Shown piece after piece: positions 61,846-64,000 of a stretch of DNA of 64,000 nucleotides. The stretch lies in contig NZ_JBDPLZ010000002.1 in the NCBI RefSeq assembly GCF_039871655.1, positions 744,001 through 808,000 on the forward strand, in the 5' to 3' direction. Both the position numbers and the translations under genes were made by a program. Position 1 is the first letter of the stretch; every line of letters starts with the position of its first letter. This stretch comes from Actinocorallia sp039871655. Lineage in GTDB: Bacteria; Actinomycetota; Actinomycetes; Streptosporangiales; Streptosporangiaceae. The notes under the pieces are model-generated. The model saw only the letters and a list, made by a program, of their open reading frames with translations. It was not told where the DNA came from and made no database searches.

Positions 61846-62439
61846 GTGTTCACCGGAATCGTCGAAGAACTCGGCGAGATCATCAGCAAGACGGACGGCC
61901 CGGAATCGGCCGTTCTGCAGATCCGAGGGCCACTGGTCGTCTCGGACGCCGCACACGGCTCGTCCATCGCGGTCAACGGCGTCTGCCTGACCGTCGTGGA
62001 CCTCAAGGACGACACGTTCACCGCGGACGTGATGCGCGAGACGCTGGAGCGCAGCTCTCTCGGCGCCCTGGAGCCCGGCTCCAGAGTCAACCTGGAGCGG
62101 CCGGTACGCCTGCAGGACAGGCTCGGCGGCCATCTGGTCCAGGGCCATGTGGACGGGGTCGGCGTGATCGTCGAACGCGTCCCGTCGGAGAAGTGGGAGA
62201 TCGTCCGCATCTCCCTGCCCGAGGCGCTCAGCCGCTATGTGGTGGAGAAGGGCTCGATCACGGTCGACGGCGTCAGCCTCACCGTGGTGGAGGCGGCCGA
62301 GGACTCCTTCACCATCAGCCTCATCCCCACCACCCTGGAGTTGACCACCCTGGGTCGCAAGGGTCCCTCAGACCCCGTGAACCTCGAGGTGGACGTCGTC
62401 GCCAAGTACGTCGAGCGCATGATCGGAGCGCGGCAGTGA
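61846..62439 (+). CDS. ribE: Riboflavin synthase alpha subunit
   Basis: 197 residues. Two homologous lumazine-binding halves: FTGIVEELGEI with SIAVNGVCLTVVDL, and GHVDGVGVI with SITVDGVSLTVVEA. It dismutates two lumazines into riboflavin. GTG at 61846 gives the family N-terminus MFTGIVEE and has GGGAGGA upstream; an earlier ATG at 61783 lies within the riboswitch expression platform. Stop overlaps ribBA as GTGA. Confidence 0.96.
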   Translation: MFTGIVEELGEIISKTDGPESAVLQIRGPLVVSDAAHGSSIAVNGVCLTVVDLKDDTFTADVMRETLERSSLGALEPGSRVNLERPVRLQDRLGGHLVQGHVDGVGVIVERVPSEKWEIVRISLPEALSRYVVEKGSITVDGVSLTVVEAAEDSFTISLIPTTLELTTLGRKGPSDPVNLEVDVVAKYVERMIGARQ

Positions 62440-63644
62440 GCGTTTTCAGCACCATCGAAGAGGCGATCGCGGACATCGCCGCGGGCCGTCCGGTCGTCGT
62501 GGTCGATGACGAGAACCGCGAGAACGAGGGCGACCTCGTCTTCGCCGCGGAGCACGCCACCCCCGAGCTGATGGCCTTCACCGTCCGCTACACCTCCGGC
62601 TACATCTGCGCCCCGCTCACCGAGGCCGACTGCCTCCGGCTCCAGCTGCCGCCGATGTACCACACCAACCAGGACGTGCGCGGCACCGCCTACACCGTCA
62701 GCGTGGACGCCGCCGAGGGCGTGAGCACCGGCATCTCCGCCGCCGACCGCGCCCACACCATCCGCCTCCTGGCCGACCCGGGCACCGTGCCCTCCGACCT
62801 GCGCCGCCCCGGCCACGTGGTGCCGCTGCGCGCCCGCGAGGGCGGCGTGCTGGTGCGGCGCGGCCACACCGAGGCCACCATCGACCTGGCCCGGCTGGCC
62901 GGCTGCCGCCCCGCCGGGGTGCTGTGCGAGATCGTCAACGACGACGGCACCATGGCCCGGCTGCCCCAGCTGGAGGTCTTCGCCAAGGAGCACGACCTCA
63001 AGCTGATCTCCATCGAGCAGCTGGTGGCCTACCGCAAGCGCACCGAGCGCCTGGTCTCCCGCGACGCCCAGACCGTCATCCCCAACCGGTTCGGCGACTG
63101 GCGCGCCTTCGGCTACACCAGCTCCATCGACGGCGGCGAGCACATCGCCCTCGTCTACGGAGACCTCGGCGACGGCGAGGACGTGCTGGTGCGGGTGCAC
63201 TCCGAATGCCTCACCGGCGACGTCCTGCACTCCGACCGCTGCGACTGCGGCGCCCAGCTCGACGCCGCGATGGCCGAGATCGCGCTGGCGGGCCGGGGCG
63301 TGGTGGTCTACCTGCGCGGGCACGAGGGCCGCGGCATCGGCCTGATCGCCAAGCTCAAGGCCTACGCGCTGCAGGACCAGGGCTCCGACACCGTGGACGC
63401 CAACGTCGAGCTCGGCCACCCGGTCGACGCCCGCGACTACACCAACGCCGCGCACATCCTCGCCGACCTGGGCGTGGAGTCGGTGCGGCTGCTGACCAAC
63501 AACCCGGCCAAGGTCGAGGCCCTCACCGGCTTCGGCGTGCGGCTGCTGGGCCGGGCCGCGATGCCGGTCCACGTCACCGAGCACAACCTCCGCTACCTGA
63601 CGGCCAAGCGCGACCGGCTCGGACACCACATCGAGGGGCTGTGA
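62436..63644 (+). CDS. ribBA: Bifunctional DHBP synthase / GTP cyclohydrolase II
   Basis: 402 residues. RibB part: DDENRENEGDLVFAAE, with HTEATIDLARLAG closing the site. RibA part: VRVHSECLTGDVLHSDRCDC with the zinc cysteines, and YLRGHEGRGIGL. It feeds both branches of riboflavin synthesis, using ribulose-5-P and GTP. GTG start overlaps ribE; stop overlaps the ribH ATG by one base. ribD is not in the window. Confidence 0.97.
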   Translation: MSVFSTIEEAIADIAAGRPVVVVDDENRENEGDLVFAAEHATPELMAFTVRYTSGYICAPLTEADCLRLQLPPMYHTNQDVRGTAYTVSVDAAEGVSTGISAADRAHTIRLLADPGTVPSDLRRPGHVVPLRAREGGVLVRRGHTEATIDLARLAGCRPAGVLCEIVNDDGTMARLPQLEVFAKEHDLKLISIEQLVAYRKRTERLVSRDAQTVIPNRFGDWRAFGYTSSIDGGEHIALVYGDLGDGEDVLVRVHSECLTGDVLHSDRCDCGAQLDAAMAEIALAGRGVVVYLRGHEGRGIGLIAKLKAYALQDQGSDTVDANVELGHPVDARDYTNAAHILADLGVESVRLLTNNPAKVEALTGFGVRLLGRAAMPVHVTEHNLRYLTAKRDRLGHHIEGL

Positions 63645-64000
63645 TGAGCGGCGAAGGACGTCCTCAGGACACCACGGTCGAGGCCGGCGGCCTGACCATC
63701 GGGATCGTCGCGGCCCGCTGGCACGGCCCGATCACCGACCAGCTGCTGGCCCGGGCCGTCGAGGCCGCCAAGGCGTGCGGCGCCCATCCGACCGCCGTCC
63801 GGGTGGCGGGCGCCCTCGAGCTGCCGGTCGTGGCCCAGCAGCTGGCCCGCACCCACCACGCGGTCGTGGCCCTGGGCTGCGTCGTCAGGGGTGAGACCGC
63901 TCACTTCGACTATGTCTGCGACTCGGTGACCGCGGGTCTGACCAGGATCGCCCTCGATGAGGCGACCCCGGTCGGCAACGGCGTCCTGACCTGCGAGAAC
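63644..64000 (+). CDS. ribH: Lumazine synthase (3' end outside window)
   Basis: 119 codons before the edge. IGIVAARWHGPITDQLLARA, VRVAGALELPVVAQQLA and ALGCVVRGETAHFDYVC are lumazine synthase hallmarks, including the substrate-site ETAHFDYV. It condenses the RibBA product with the pyrimidine to form 6,7-dimethyl-8-ribityllumazine for RibE. The frame is open at the right edge. Confidence 0.96.
   Translation, partial: MSGEGRPQDTTVEAGGLTIGIVAARWHGPITDQLLARAVEAAKACGAHPTAVRVAGALELPVVAQQLARTHHAVVALGCVVRGETAHFDYVCDSVTAGLTRIALDEATPVGNGVLTCEN

Overview
This window is high-GC actinomycete chromosome. Third codon positions are strongly G/C biased, GTG and even TTG starts with GGAGG-type ribosome sites are common, and the right half carries a gene order characteristic of sporulating filamentous actinobacteria: bldD, pyrR-pyrB-pyrC-carA-carB-pyrK-pyrD-pyrF, mihF, gmk, rpoZ, coaBC, metK, priA, def, fmt, rsmB, rpe and rib genes. 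BldD keeps the full cyclic-di-GMP-binding residues at the same positions as Streptomyces BldD. My best guess is a Thermomonosporaceae or Streptosporangiales relative such as Actinomadura, but the family is inferred, not proven.

Left third (1 to 34 kb), accessory. It opens with a cut-off thiolase-like lipid-metabolism gene. A block then follows (Ser/Thr kinase, prenyl diphosphate synthase, metF, GNAT) that resembles the pknL-idsA2-Rv2170 neighbourhood of mycobacteria. Next come a WXG100-like pair, an ArsC-like reductase, a decayed toxin-antitoxin spot, a DUF2199 protein, and an uncharacterised module (helix-hairpin-helix protein, beta-rich protein, SARP regulator, large membrane protein). A patch of pseudogene scars (HsdR tail, TPR regulator, WD40 repeat) is followed by a secreted serine protease and esterase pair and several orphan immunity-like genes, including two DUF6461 paralogues. 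From 23 to 33 kb there are regulator/enzyme pairs, each with a visible palindromic operator: WYL regulator/epoxide hydrolase, TetR/RidA, and PadR plus an ABC exporter. This part ends with a probable ether-lipid degradation pair (alkylglycerol-monooxygenase-like hydroxylase and lysoplasmalogenase) and a HEPN-domain gene behind a perfect LexA box.

Right half (34 to 64 kb), mostly core. A CBS-BON protein and an MFS exporter lead to bldD. The pyrimidine operon is tightly coupled by 4-bp overlaps and led by a PyrR-binding hairpin next to the pyrR ribosome site. Then come the nucleoid protein mihF, guanylate kinase, RNA polymerase omega, CoaBC and MetK. A tandem duplication of a small secreted protein gene, with one copy dead, interrupts the core before a helicase-degenerate PriA, a conserved unknown, def-fmt-rsmB, a PAP2 phosphatase and rpe. 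An FMN riboswitch controls ribE-ribBA-ribH, and ribH runs off the right edge.

I saw no tRNA or rRNA gene, no CRISPR array and no intact transposase. The strongest leads are the LexA-controlled HEPN gene, the ether-lipid pair, the SARP-linked unknown module, the kinase with an embedded DnaJ C-terminal-like domain, and the paired restriction/regulator scars at 14.6 and 21.4 kb.
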